A stretch of DNA of 64,000 bases from Paracoccus saliphilus. Lineage in GTDB: Bacteria; Pseudomonadota; Alphaproteobacteria; Rhodobacterales; Rhodobacteraceae. Positions 11,252 through 22,639 of the stretch are shown here, piece after piece. Under the pieces are notes generated by a model that searched no databases, was not told the origin of the DNA, and saw only the letters and a program-made list of their open reading frames with translations. The DNA lies in assembly GCF_028553805.1 (NCBI RefSeq), contig NZ_CP067140.1, positions 2,542,001-2,606,000 of the forward strand, written 5' to 3'. Position numbers and translations under genes: made by a program. Position 1 is the first letter of the stretch. Each line of letters opens with the position of its first letter.

Positions 11252-12184
11252 TTATGCCAGCAAAGTCATGGCGACGATAGCCACCACCGCCCCCGCGGCA
11301 AGCTGCAGGATTCCGGGCAGCCAACGGGCCATCGCGGCCAGCGGGCCGGTGTCGGGCATCATGGCGAAACTGCCCTCGCGCGCCCAGACCGACAATACCG
11401 CAACCGCCAGGGTGACCGAGGCGGTGCCCAGCCCCATTGCCATGGCTCCGGCGATTCCGGCAGGAAAGAACCCCATCCGCCATGTCAGCAGCAGCAGGAA
11501 TATCGCACCGGTGCAGGGACGCGCCGCAATACCCGCGATCAGGGCGACCGCATCGCGTAGCGAGCGGGTGGCGGCGGCTTCCTCGATGCTGGGACCATGG
11601 GCATGACCGCAGCCGCAATCGGCATCGTGGACATGATCGTGGTGATGATGTTCATCGTGGCGATGCCCTTCGCTGCGACCGGCGCGTAGCAGCATCCGCA
11701 GCCCACGCCATGCCAGCCACAACCCCACGCAACCGATCATTGCGGCGCTGATATCGGCCATGCTGTCCTCGGTCAGGTCGGTCAGCGCCTCGCGCGACAG
11801 ATCGAAGATCGTCAGCCCGCCCCAGACCAGCAGCACCGCCGTCAAAGCCTGCGCCAGCGAGGCCGCCACCGACAGAAGCGCAAGCCGTCCAAGGGCAACC
11901 TTGGTGCCGAACCCGTATCCACCGATCAGTACCTTGCCATGCCCCGGCCCGACCGCATGCAGGAAGCCATAGCCAAAACAGATTCCCATCAGCGCGAGAT
12001 TCGCCCCCGGCTCGCCCGCCCGCAGCCGGCGCAACGCCCCGGCCATCAGCGTCTGCGCCTCGCGCTGCTGCATCGCGGCCCATTGCTGTATCCCGGCCAA
12101 ACCGCCGCTTTGCCACAGGAGCATGACGATGGCAGCGATCAGCAAACCGGCGATGGCAAGGATGCGGGCGGCGCTGCGGGTCAT
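11252..12184 (-). CDS. NicO/RcnA-family nickel/cobalt transporter
   Basis: This 310-residue membrane protein of the NicO/RcnA superfamily has about six helices. It contains the family motif FLHAVGPGHGKVLIGGY and a cytoplasmic histidine- and cysteine-rich loop (HRHDEHHHHDHVHD followed by CGCGHAHG) expected to bind divalent metal. The second half has ARPCTGAIFLLLLTW, also typical. The ATG at 12184 overlaps the stop of the DUF1007 gene (ATGA), so the pair is translated together. Direction of transport cannot be read from sequence; related pairs are called exporters or uptake systems for Ni, Co or Zn. Confidence 0.88.
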   Translation of the reverse strand: MTRSAARILAIAGLLIAAIVMLLWQSGGLAGIQQWAAMQQREAQTLMAGALRRLRAGEPGANLALMGICFGYGFLHAVGPGHGKVLIGGYGFGTKVALGRLALLSVAASLAQALTAVLLVWGGLTIFDLSREALTDLTEDSMADISAAMIGCVGLWLAWRGLRMLLRAGRSEGHRHDEHHHHDHVHDADCGCGHAHGPSIEEAAATRSLRDAVALIAGIAARPCTGAIFLLLLTWRMGFFPAGIAGAMAMGLGTASVTLAVAVLSVWAREGSFAMMPDTGPLAAMARWLPGILQLAAGAVVAIVAMTLLA

Positions 12185-12855
12185 CCACCCTGCCCCGGGT
12201 CGCAACGGATATCGGCCTCGTCGGCTCCGGCCGAACCGATATCGACGGTCACGACATCGGCCTCTGCCGGATCGGTTCCGGCGCCCAGCACGGCCTCGAT
12301 CGCCTCGCGATAGGCATCGGGCGCGGCAGACGGATCGCCAGGGATCAATTCGACCTCGCAATCCTCGCGCCCCTCGATCACCGGCACCTCTGGCATCGAA
12401 AAATCCACATAGAATTCAGGATCGTAAACCTGAACCTGCAACGGCGCCTCCATGGGAAGCGGTTCGGCCAGCGGATGCAGATGGCGCGAGATCAGCCGTC
12501 CATCGCGATATTCAGCCGTGAAATCCCGCACGTCTTCAAGGACGACAGGCCTGCCATCCACGCGCGGATAGAGCCGGCCATCGAAGCCCGGCTCCCAATC
12601 CGAGTCGAACCCCTGGATCAGGGCGTTCTCCTCCTCGGTCAGGACGCCGTCGCCGTCCTGGTCCAACCCCATATCCTCGATGATCAGGAGCGAATACAGT
12701 TCGTCATAGCTCCACTCGACCTCGAACCCCGTCAGGGCGCCGCTGTCGTCAAGGATCAGGGTCAGCCCGGCATCGATATAGACATGCGGATGGGCCAATG
12801 CCGCGGCGGGCGACAGCGACAGGCACAAAGCGGTAATCAGGCGGTGGGGTAACAC
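12181..12855 (-). CDS. DUF1007 periplasmic protein, partner of the NicO-type transporter
   Basis: This 224-residue exported protein has a signal peptide at about 1-22 ending ALAHPHVYIDA. The HPHV(Y/F)ID segment right after cleavage is the hallmark of DUF1007 (COG3683) proteins encoded with NicO/RcnA transporters. An acidic EF-hand-like stretch, DQDGDGVLTEEE, lies near residue 65-80. The GTG at 12855, behind GAGG, is chosen because it places the signal peptide at the N-terminus; an ATG at 12915 would add 20 atypical residues. It is probably a periplasmic metal-handling partner of the transporter, inferred from conserved pairing. Confidence 0.82.
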   Translation of the reverse strand: MLPHRLITALCLSLSPAAALAHPHVYIDAGLTLILDDSGALTGFEVEWSYDELYSLLIIEDMGLDQDGDGVLTEEENALIQGFDSDWEPGFDGRLYPRVDGRPVVLEDVRDFTAEYRDGRLISRHLHPLAEPLPMEAPLQVQVYDPEFYVDFSMPEVPVIEGREDCEVELIPGDPSAAPDAYREAIEAVLGAGTDPAEADVVTVDIGSAGADEADIRCDPGQGG

Positions 12856-13019
12856 GTAGACCTCGCGCGGAACTGCGCCTTCTGTTAATTCGCTTGCGGC
12901 GCCAATGCAATTCACGGCTGCCTGACAACGGCATGAATATGAATCGGCTTGACAGTTCCCCCCGGCCCCGCGTCACATCCCCCCACCATGCCGTCGATAT
13001 GTAAAGAGGAGAGCTTTCC

Positions 13020-13679
13020 ATGCTGACCATCCACGGCGTCACCCGCTCGCGCGCCTCGCGCATTATCTGGCTATGCCACGAGATCGGCATCGAATTCGAG
13101 CAGGTCCCGGTGATCCAGGCCTATCGCCTGCCCGATCCCGACGCCACGGACGCACCGCTCAATACCCGCTCGCCGCAATTCCTGGCCTTGTCGCCCGCCA
13201 GCGCCATCCCGGTGATCGAGGATGGTGGACTGATACTGACCGAATCGATGGCCTGTACCCTGTATCTGGCGCGCAAATACGGCCAGCCCTTCGGCCCCGC
13301 CGATCCGCAGGAGGACGCACTGATGATGCTGTGGAGCTTCTACGCCGCCACCGCCATCGAGCCCGACGCGCTGACGCTGCTCTATCTGCATGGCTCCGGC
13401 AAAGCCCAGTCGGCCAGCGATCACGCCGCGGTCCGGAATGCCGCCGAACGGCTGACAAGGCCGCTTCGGGTGGTGGAAAACCATCTTGCCACCCATAGCC
13501 ACATGGTCGGCGGGCGCTTTACCGTTGCCGATGTCAACATGGCCGAGGTGCTACGCTATGCCCAGAGCTTCGATCCGCTGATGGAGCGTTACGCGGCGAT
13601 CCAGGCATGGCTGGCGGATTGCCAGACCCGTCCGGCATTCCAGAAGATGTGGGAAGCACGGAACGCCGAACCCGCATAG
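13020..13679 (+). CDS. glutathione S-transferase family protein
   Basis: A 219-residue two-domain protein. The thioredoxin-like N-terminal half (about 1-82) has TRSRASRIIWLCHEIGIEFE and the cis-proline/glutathione-binding segment SAIPVIEDGG...LTESMA. The all-helical C-terminal half (about 90-210) has the N-capping box GGRFTVADVNMAEVL. These are standard GST features, with a serine (Ser10/Ser13 region) as the probable catalytic residue. The ATG at 13020 follows GAGGAGAG. The substrate is unknown. It is monocistronic and divergent from the DUF1007 gene. Confidence 0.92.
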   Translation: MLTIHGVTRSRASRIIWLCHEIGIEFEQVPVIQAYRLPDPDATDAPLNTRSPQFLALSPASAIPVIEDGGLILTESMACTLYLARKYGQPFGPADPQEDALMMLWSFYAATAIEPDALTLLYLHGSGKAQSASDHAAVRNAAERLTRPLRVVENHLATHSHMVGGRFTVADVNMAEVLRYAQSFDPLMERYAAIQAWLADCQTRPAFQKMWEARNAEPA

Positions 13680-13682
13680 CCA

Positions 13683-13713
13683 TTGAAATATGCACTCAAA
13701 TGCATAATATAAT
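13683..13713 (+). promoter_or_regulatory. promoter and operator of the phd-doc pair
   Basis: TTGAAA (13683-13688) and a perfect TATAAT (13708-13713) are separated by 19 bases. Inside this spacer lies a perfect 6-bp inverted repeat, TATGCA-N6-TGCATA (13689-13706). Phd-type antitoxins repress their own promoters by binding such palindromes, so this placement between -35 and -10 is what autoregulation would need. The start site would be near 13720, 15 bases before the antitoxin ATG. Confidence 0.65.
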
Positions 13714-13734
13714 GGCATCTGAAAGGATGCCGCC

Positions 13735-13983
13735 ATGACCCGACTGCTGACCAACCATATCTGCACCATGACCGAATTGCGCGAACCGCATAAGGTGCTG
13801 GAACGCTCGGGCGGCAAGCCGGTGGCGATCCTGAAGAATTCGCAGCTTGTCGGTTACCTCGTGCCCGAAGAGGCGACGGACAAGGGACAGCATCGCCATG
13901 CGACCCGCGAAGAGGTGATGGAATCGCTGCGGCGTCGGCGGGCAGTCAATCAACCTGTGCTGGATTATCTGAAAGACAAGTAA
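13735..13983 (+). CDS. Phd/YefM-type antitoxin
   Basis: An 82-residue protein directly upstream of and overlapping the Doc toxin gene by one base (TAATG). The first 50 residues (TMTELREPHKVLERSGGKPVAILKNSQLVGYLVPEE split over the beta strands) fit the YefM/Phd DNA-binding fold: the TELR start, a central AILKN strand and a YLVP turn. The charged C-terminal tail (about 55-82) would be disordered and wrap the toxin. The ATG at 13735 is preceded by AAGGA. It should neutralise Doc and repress the pair through the upstream palindrome. Confidence 0.85.
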   Translation: MTRLLTNHICTMTELREPHKVLERSGGKPVAILKNSQLVGYLVPEEATDKGQHRHATREEVMESLRRRRAVNQPVLDYLKDK

Positions 13984-14357
13984 TGGAATTGCTCCTTCTG
14001 ACCGCCGAATTGGTCGAGGCGATCCATGACGAGGTTCTCAATCCCGGTGAATTGCCGGGAATGGCCATGGACAAATCCCTGGATTCAGCCCTTGCCCGGG
14101 TCGATAACCGCATCGCCTACGGGATGACTGACGATCTGTTCGATATCGCGGCGATGTATGCGATGGCGATCTCGCAGGGTCATTGCTTCAACGACGCGAA
14201 CAAGCGGACGGCGCATCAATCCATGGACGCCTTTCTCGATCTCAACGGCGTGCAGATCACTTGGTCGGCAGAGGAAATCGGCCAGAAGATCATCGCCCTT
14301 GCCCAGGGGCTGATCGACGATGGCGGCCTGGCCGAATGGCTGCGCGGCACCGCCTGA
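13983..14357 (+). CDS. doc: Doc-type Fic toxin
   Basis: A 124-residue Fic/Doc protein. The motif HCFNDANKRTA at residues 67-77 matches the Doc form HxFx(N/D)xNKR, with His67 as catalytic base. Doc toxins phosphorylate elongation factor EF-Tu and arrest translation. A K in place of the usual Fic glycine after the conserved Asn (ANK rather than GNG) is typical for Doc kinases. Size and the gene order antitoxin-toxin agree with phd-doc of phage P1. No mobile element is adjacent, so this looks like a resident chromosomal pair. Confidence 0.88.
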   Translation: MELLLLTAELVEAIHDEVLNPGELPGMAMDKSLDSALARVDNRIAYGMTDDLFDIAAMYAMAISQGHCFNDANKRTAHQSMDAFLDLNGVQITWSAEEIGQKIIALAQGLIDDGGLAEWLRGTA

Positions 14358-14362
14358 CCTCC

Positions 14363-14407
14363 CGCAAGGGCTTGCGCAAGCGCTTCCTCGCCCCACAAGC
14401 CCTTGCG
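14363..14407. repeat. 12-bp perfect inverted repeat between doc and parE
   Basis: CGCAAGGGCTTG (14363-14374) is repeated in inverted form as CAAGCCCTTGCG (14396-14407) around a 21-base loop that contains its own AAGCGCTT palindrome. It starts 6 bases after the doc stop. There is no T-run, so it may be a Rho-linked or processing hairpin, or a protein site, rather than a simple intrinsic terminator. Confidence 0.7.
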
Positions 14408-14465
14408 CCGATAACCCCTCGCATGAGATAGTCGACCAAACACGAACGAGAAACGAGCAGTCCAG

Positions 14466-16427
<1,962 letters not shown>

Positions 16428-16458
16428 AACCGGCTGACCGTCGGGCCAAGCCCTATCC

Positions 16459-16495
16459 GGGCAGGGACATGTCAGGCCCCTGCCCCTTCTTCTTC
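16459..16495 (+). terminator. parE terminator
   Basis: A perfect 8-bp stem, GGGCAGGG (16459-16466) with CCCTGCCC (16478-16485), is followed by CTTCTTCTTC in place of a plain T-run. It lies 32 bases after the parE stop. The pyrimidine tail is the inverted tail of the dispersed element described at 19551. Confidence 0.7.
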
Positions 16496-16501
16496 ATTCA
16501 A
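16483..16501 (-). repeat. tail fragment of the dispersed hairpin-ATGAAGAAGAAG element, inverted
   Basis: Read on the minus strand this is TTGAATGAAGAAGAAGGGG, identical in 18 of 19 positions to the tail of the six full copies elsewhere in the window. It is the only copy in this orientation and it lacks the upstream hairpin, but it is fused to the parE terminator stem. Confidence 0.55.
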
Positions 16502-16581
16502 GATCCATACAAGTTCAGCTTGCATAGCCCCTTGGACAAACACCATGGGTTGCCGGACGATGCGCCACTGGGTCAAGAGAC

Positions 16582-16620
16582 CTGCCGGCAACCGGCAGCG
16601 TCCCGGCCATTGCGGGACGC
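16582..16620. other. two back-to-back hairpins in the parE/porin intergenic region
   Basis: CTGCCGG-CAA-CCGGCAG (16582-16598) is immediately followed by GCGTCCC-N9-GGGACGC (16598-16620). Together with the two terminators on either side, four stem-loops occupy the 262 bases between the convergent genes. No coding sequence is seen here. Confidence 0.55.
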
Positions 16621-16638
16621 AAACCGCCGGTGCCAATG

Positions 16639-16665
16639 AAAAGGCCCCGCGCGGATGCCGGGGCC
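16639..16665 (-). terminator. terminator of the FadL-type porin gene
   Basis: On the minus strand the stem GGCCCCG/CGGGGCC (16665-16643) with a 9-base loop is followed by TTTT (16642-16639), 25 bases after the stop of the porin gene. This is a regular intrinsic terminator. Confidence 0.75.
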
Positions 16666-16689
16666 TATCGAGTTCATGGGAGATTGCGA

Positions 16690-17829
16690 TCAGAAGCTGT
16701 AGCCCACCTTCACGCCGACGCCCCAGACCTTGCCCTCGTCCTTTTCGCCGATGACAACTCTTTCGGCTCCTTCGCCGACTCCGACATCCGCAGCGCCCAG
16801 CTTGACATAGCTGATGCCGGTCGTGATCTTGACATTGTCCTGCGTATAGACAGCCGCGAGGGTAATGCCTTTCTTGCCCTCATAGGGCGACAGCGGGGTT
16901 CCGACCCCATCGCCGTCACCTTCATAGAGGAACGAGACCGCGCCCGACCAGCGATCGGTGAATTTCCGGCCGATGCCGATCGTGTAGGTTGTCGAGTCCT
17001 CGAAATTGGTCAGGCTCGTTCCCCCCAGAACACTTGGCCGGACCTTGAATTCGGACCAGTCAACCCACCGAACCGAGCCCATCAGCAATGTATCCTCCGC
17101 GATCCCGGTCTGAAACTCCAGGTTCACGGATTTAGGCATCTTCACCTTGGTTTTGTCATTCGGCGCAACCTGCACCCCGCCGATCCTGTGTATCGAGTCG
17201 AACTCGTGCTCGATGGCAGAATTGAAGGTCAGCGCAACCCGTGCCGCGATTTCAGGCTTCTCCCAAGAAACGCCCGCAAGCCAGCCGATATCGGTTTCCC
17301 GGTCGAGGTTGAGGTGATAACCATCGGCACCTTGCGCAGCGAATACCGCGCCGCCCAGATGCACATCGGCAGAGGTGCTCAGGGCGCGAATACCGCCATG
17401 CACGCCGAAGCCGGTTTCCGGCATCACGTAGCGGACCACCCCGGTGAGCTCGGTCGCGGAAACATCCGCACCTGTGCCGCCCAAATAAGGCGACCCTTCC
17501 GGGGCGAAAGGATAATCGATATCGGCGCCGAATGGCTGGTCGAGCATCACGGCCCCGGACAGGTTGTCGTTGAACTGCCTTTTATATGCCAGACCGAACT
17601 GACTGTAGCTGTCCGCGACATCGGCAGTATTGGTCGTGCCAATACCTATTCCGCCGACATCCGCAATATTGCTGCTGACAGTCGGCTTGACATGGGCAAA
17701 GCTGAACTCGGCATAATTACCCGGCTCCCAGAGCGGGCCGAGGAACTGGCCGCTGCGGTCGATGCCGCCGGACATGACGGGTGCGGCGCTGATCAGCAAT
17801 GCGGTGGCGCCGGAAAACACGTATTTCAT
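16690..17829 (-). CDS. FadL/OmpP1-type outer membrane transport protein
   Basis: A 379-residue outer-membrane beta-barrel with a signal peptide (about 1-21, MKYVFSGATALLISAAPVMSG) and alternating strands ending in the aromatic residue Phe (KVGYSF). The N-terminal segment after cleavage and the strand pattern (FSFAHVKP, YSQFGLAYKRQF, TYTIGIGRKFTDRWS, TGISYVKLG) resemble the FadL/TodX/OmpP1 family, which takes up long-chain fatty acids or other hydrophobic compounds. The start is preceded by GGGAGG. The substrate is unknown. It is divergent from guaB and has its own terminator. Confidence 0.85.
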   Translation of the reverse strand: MKYVFSGATALLISAAPVMSGGIDRSGQFLGPLWEPGNYAEFSFAHVKPTVSSNIADVGGIGIGTTNTADVADSYSQFGLAYKRQFNDNLSGAVMLDQPFGADIDYPFAPEGSPYLGGTGADVSATELTGVVRYVMPETGFGVHGGIRALSTSADVHLGGAVFAAQGADGYHLNLDRETDIGWLAGVSWEKPEIAARVALTFNSAIEHEFDSIHRIGGVQVAPNDKTKVKMPKSVNLEFQTGIAEDTLLMGSVRWVDWSEFKVRPSVLGGTSLTNFEDSTTYTIGIGRKFTDRWSGAVSFLYEGDGDGVGTPLSPYEGKKGITLAAVYTQDNVKITTGISYVKLGAADVGVGEGAERVVIGEKDEGKVWGVGVKVGYSF

Positions 17830-17916
17830 AGATACCTCCCTCTACAGGTCCGGGCCTCCTCAGCCCCGGGTCAACCTTGGTGATCCAGCCTAGCGCCAAG
17901 CCGGTGCGAATCAATT

Positions 17917-19548
<1,632 letters not shown>

Positions 19549-19550
19549 TT

Positions 19551-19621
19551 CGCGTCCCGCGCAAACCGGAGGCGCTTCGCCCCCCGGCCCCCCCGAGGAT
19601 ATTTGCATGAAGAAGAAGGGG
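19551..19621 (+). repeat. dispersed hairpin-ATGAAGAAGAAG element, copy A
   Basis: Begins three bases after the guaB stop: CGTCCCGCG, then an interrupted stem (CCGG-GGCG/CGCC-CCGG), then GGCCCCCCCGAGGATATTTG and CATGAAGAAGAAGGGG. It is the first of six full copies (25500, 32281, 37332, 44044, 51669). All are on the plus strand and all follow the end of a plus-strand gene. The ATG preceded by GAGG would allow a tiny MKKK peptide (16 residues here). Confidence 0.75.
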
Positions 19622-19761
19622 CACGGGTTTTCTCCGGTGCGATCATTTATTCCATGAGGGAAATGATTACTCGAAAGTGAGGGGGATTATTTGCCAAATG
19701 GAATCTGTCTCCGCGCCTTGCCGCGCCGGATCGCCATTGAACCCATAGTAGCCGGCGCTGC

Positions 19762-19816
19762 CTGTGTGCGCCCTGTGTACAGGCTGTGCATGCGCGGTGC
19801 ACGGGTTGTGCAGTGA
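19762..19816. repeat. five 11-bp phased tandem repeats upstream of the ATPase-metA operon
   Basis: Repeat units start at 19762, 19773, 19784, 19795 and 19806. They have the form CTGTGY followed by five variable bases; GTG at positions 3-5 is invariant and three units begin CTGTG exactly. The period matches one helical turn, so a protein could contact one face of the DNA. The second unit lies inside the inverted repeat CCTGTGTACAGG (19772-19783). The block is 153 bases upstream of the ATPase start. The rest of 19622-19968 has no convincing gene. Confidence 0.55.
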
Positions 19817-19822
19817 AACTCA

Positions 19823-19834
19823 CAGCAATTGCTG
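19823..19834. promoter_or_regulatory. perfect 12-bp palindrome next to the phased repeats
   Basis: CAGCAATTGCTG is fully self-complementary and lies 6 bases beyond the last 11-bp repeat, upstream of the ATPase-metA operon. It could be an operator or part of the same regulatory region. Confidence 0.35.
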
Positions 19835-19968
19835 GGGAAAACGGGAAGGCCGTTGCCTGCGATGCGAATGCGGCGCGCGGCCTGTTGCACTGCCGGGCAT
19901 TTGCCCGCACCCCCTTCCCTCTTTTCCCCCGCCGCATTACCTATGCCCGGGTCACGAAAAGGTGGAAC

Positions 19969-20820
19969 ATGATCTACAAGACCGGCAAGGAATGGCTCTC
20001 GGCCCCGCATAAGCGCGTCGCGCTGTTCGGCATGTCGGGGCTGGGCAAGACCTTTCTGTCCTCGATGCTGCGCGAGACCGGCGACTGGTTCCATTACTCG
20101 GTCGACTACCGCATCGGCACGCGCTACATGGGCGAGCGGATCACCGACAATTTCAAGCGCCACGCCATGCAGGTGCCGCTGCTGCGCGAGTTGCTGATGA
20201 CCGACAGTGTCTATATCGCCAGCAATATCACCTTCGAGAACCTCGCGCCCCTGTCCACCTATCTGGGCAAGCCGGGCGATCCGGCGCAGGGCGGGCTGGA
20301 TTTCGACGAATACATGAAGCGCCAGAACCAGCACCGCGCGGCCGAGATCGCCGCGATGCTGGATACCGGCCATTTCATCGAACGCGCGCAGGACATCTAT
20401 GGCTATGACCATTTCATCTGCGACACCAGCGGCTCGGTCTGCGAGGTGGTGGACCCCGATAATTCCGACGACCCGGTGCTGAAGGCCATGGAAGACCGGA
20501 TGCTGATGGTCTGGATCAAGGGATCGGACGACCATACCGCGGAACTGGTCCACCGCTTCGACAAGGCTCCCAAGCCCATGTATTACCAGCCGGATTTCCT
20601 TCGCGCCGCGTGGAGGGAATACACCGACAAACACCCCGCGCCGGTCAATCCCGACGCTTTCATCCGCTGGACCTATGCTCGCGCATTGGCCCATCGCCAA
20701 CCGCGCTATGCCGCCATGGCACAGCGCGGCATCACCGTCACCGCCGAGGAAGTCACGGCGGTACGAGACGCATCAGACTTCACCGAACTGGTGGCCCGCG
20801 CCATCGATCGCAAGGAATAA
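19969..20820 (+). CDS. P-loop ATPase of unknown function upstream of metA
   Basis: A 283-residue cytoplasmic protein with a Walker A motif GMSGLGKT at about residues 21-28, right after a short basic N-terminus (HKRVALF). A probable Walker B-like strand is HFICDTSGS (about 145-153). The protein is predicted soluble with mixed alpha/beta content. The ATG at 19969 follows AAAGGTGG. It ends at the first base of a possible metA start, so the two are one operon. Related genes sit beside metA in other Rhodobacterales. The name ATPase is all that sequence supports; a kinase-like role is possible. Confidence 0.78.
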   Translation: MIYKTGKEWLSAPHKRVALFGMSGLGKTFLSSMLRETGDWFHYSVDYRIGTRYMGERITDNFKRHAMQVPLLRELLMTDSVYIASNITFENLAPLSTYLGKPGDPAQGGLDFDEYMKRQNQHRAAEIAAMLDTGHFIERAQDIYGYDHFICDTSGSVCEVVDPDNSDDPVLKAMEDRMLMVWIKGSDDHTAELVHRFDKAPKPMYYQPDFLRAAWREYTDKHPAPVNPDAFIRWTYARALAHRQPRYAAMAQRGITVTAEEVTAVRDASDFTELVARAIDRKE

Positions 20821-20825
20821 TGACA

Positions 20826-21752
20826 ATGCCCATCACCCTGAACGAAGATCTCCCCGCTTACCGCATCCTGTCGGATGAGGGCGTGATGGTGATGTCGCCG
20901 GGGCGGGCCGCAATGCAGGATATCCGGCCATTGCGCATCGGGCTTTTGAACCTGATGCCCAAGAAGATTCAGACCGAGAACCAGTTCGCCCGGCTGATCG
21001 GCGCCACGCCCCTGCAGATCGATTTCCAGTTGATCCGCATGTCGGAACATGAAAGCCGCCATACCGCCGCCGATCATATGGAAAGCTTCTATCGCCCCTT
21101 CCGCGAAGTCGAGGAAACCGGCGAAAAATTCGATGGGGTCATCATCACCGGCGCGCCGATCGAGCATCTGACCTTCGGCGATGTCACCTATTGGGACGAG
21201 CTGAGGCGGGTCTTCGACTGGACGCAGACCCATGTCCATTCCACCTTCGGCGTCTGCTGGGGCGGGATGGCGATGGCATGGCATTTCCACGGGCTTGAAA
21301 AACATATGCTGGATCACAAGGCCTTCGGCTGCTTCCGTCACCGGAACCTGTTCCCCACCTCGCCCTATCTGCGCGGCTTCTCGGATGATGTGCTGGTCCC
21401 GGTCAGCCGCTGGACCGAGGTGCGTCAAAGCGATATCGACGCACGTCCCGCGCTGACCACCTTGCTGGCCAGCCACGAGGTCGGCCCCTGCCTGGTCGAG
21501 GATACCGGTCATCGCGCGCTCTATATCTTCAATCACCTGGAATATGACAGCACCACGCTCAAGGACGAATATGACCGCGACGTGGACAATGGCAGGCCGG
21601 TCACCGTGCCCCGCAACTATTACCCGGATGACAACCCCGCGCAGGCGCCTGCGAACCGCTGGCGCAGCCATGCGCATCTGCTTTACGGTAACTGGATCAA
21701 CGAGATCTACCAGACGACCAGCTTTGACATCACCCGTATCGGAGAGGGATGA
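20826..21752 (+). CDS. metA: homoserine O-acetyltransferase (MetA family)
   Basis: A 308-residue class-I glutamine amidotransferase-like enzyme that acylates homoserine in methionine synthesis. The nucleophile is Cys144 in FGVCWGGMA. The His-Glu pair lies in FNHLEYD (about 237-243). The residue equivalent to position 111 of Bacillus cereus MetA is glutamate (GAPIE, residue 113), which in studied homologues favours acetyl-CoA over succinyl-CoA. The ATG at 20826 (MPITL, nine bases after AAGGA) is preferred over the ATG at 20820 that overlaps the ATPase stop. Operon: ATPase-metA-ppk2-TPM gene. Confidence 0.93.
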   Translation: MPITLNEDLPAYRILSDEGVMVMSPGRAAMQDIRPLRIGLLNLMPKKIQTENQFARLIGATPLQIDFQLIRMSEHESRHTAADHMESFYRPFREVEETGEKFDGVIITGAPIEHLTFGDVTYWDELRRVFDWTQTHVHSTFGVCWGGMAMAWHFHGLEKHMLDHKAFGCFRHRNLFPTSPYLRGFSDDVLVPVSRWTEVRQSDIDARPALTTLLASHEVGPCLVEDTGHRALYIFNHLEYDSTTLKDEYDRDVDNGRPVTVPRNYYPDDNPAQAPANRWRSHAHLLYGNWINEIYQTTSFDITRIGEG

Positions 21753-21757
21753 CGATC

Positions 21758-22639
21758 ATGTCCAAGATGCCGGAACTTCCGCTCGTCGGCGCGATCAGCG
21801 AATATCTGGAGGAACAGGCCCCGAAAGAGATCCGCAAACCCATTGAAAAGGCCGACAAGGACGAGGTCCTCGATCCCGGCTATCCTTACCGCGAAGAAAT
21901 GGACAAGGATGATTACAAGGACCAGATGAAGCTCTTGCAGCTTCAGCTCGTGCGGCTGATGCATGACGTGAACGCAACCGGCAAGCGCCTCGTGGTCCTG
22001 TTCGAGGGCCGCGACGCCGCCGGAAAGGGCGGCACGATCGAGCGCATCCGCGAAAACCTGAACCCGCGCTCGGCCTATATCGTCGCCCTGCCCAAGCCGA
22101 CCGAGCGCGAATCCGGGCAATGGTATTTCCAGCGCTACACGGACTGGCTGCCTGCGGCAGGCGAAATCGCGTTGTTCGACCGCAGCTGGTACAATCGCGG
22201 CGTGGTCGAAAAGGTGTTCGGATTCTGTTCGGATGTCCAGCGCAATGCCTTCTTCCGCCAGCTTCCCGGCTTCGAGCAGACCCTGGTCGATGACGGTATC
22301 GTGCTGGTCAAGCTGTGGCTGAATGTCGGCCGGGCCGAACAATTGCAGCGTTTCCTCGACCGCGAGAAGGACCCGCTTAAGCAATGGAAGCTGTCCAGCA
22401 TCGATGTCGACGGGCTGGCGAAATGGGACGAATATACCGAAGCGATCACAGAGACGCTCAACCTGTCGCATTCGCCCATCGCGCCCTGGACGGTGATCCG
22501 CTCGGATGACAAGCGCCGGGCCCGGATCGCGGCGATCCAGACGGTGCTGAACGCCGTCGATTACGCGGGCAAGGATGAAAAGGCCATCGGCGAAATCGAC
22601 CCGAAGATCGCCGGAGGGCCAGAGATGCTGAAACGGTGA
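21758..22639 (+). CDS. ppk2: polyphosphate kinase 2
   Basis: A 293-residue PPK2-family kinase that uses polyphosphate to phosphorylate nucleotides (or the reverse). Walker A-like [16 protein letters not shown], Walker B FDRSWYNR and the lid sequence around DKRRAR are all present. The length and single PPK2 domain point to a short class I-type enzyme. The ATG at 21758 has AGAGGG at good distance; the ATG at 21749 overlaps the metA stop but has no room for a ribosome site. Substrate preference (GDP or ADP) is not decided by sequence. Confidence 0.92.
   Translation: MSKMPELPLVGAISEYLEEQAPKEIRKPIEKADKDEVLDPGYPYREEMDKDDYKDQMKLLQLQLVRLMHDVNATGKRLVVLFEGRDAAGKGGTIERIRENLNPRSAYIVALPKPTERESGQWYFQRYTDWLPAAGEIALFDRSWYNRGVVEKVFGFCSDVQRNAFFRQLPGFEQTLVDDGIVLVKLWLNVGRAEQLQRFLDREKDPLKQWKLSSIDVDGLAKWDEYTEAITETLNLSHSPIAPWTVIRSDDKRRARIAAIQTVLNAVDYAGKDEKAIGEIDPKIAGGPEMLKR

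Noticed and set aside
9459..11606. 715-codon plus-strand open frame opposite the first half of pyc and beyond
   Set aside because: It is antisense to pyc, with no recognisable domain and histidine/arginine/glycine-rich composition typical of shadow frames.
19647..19937. Minus-strand 96-codon open frame between guaB and the ATPase gene
   Set aside because: No ribosome site and no family. It covers the phased repeats, which better explain the region.
20600..20830. SAM-type riboswitch before metA
   Set aside because: Only 5 bases separate the ATPase stop from metA, and no riboswitch core was recognised; control must lie upstream of the ATPase gene.
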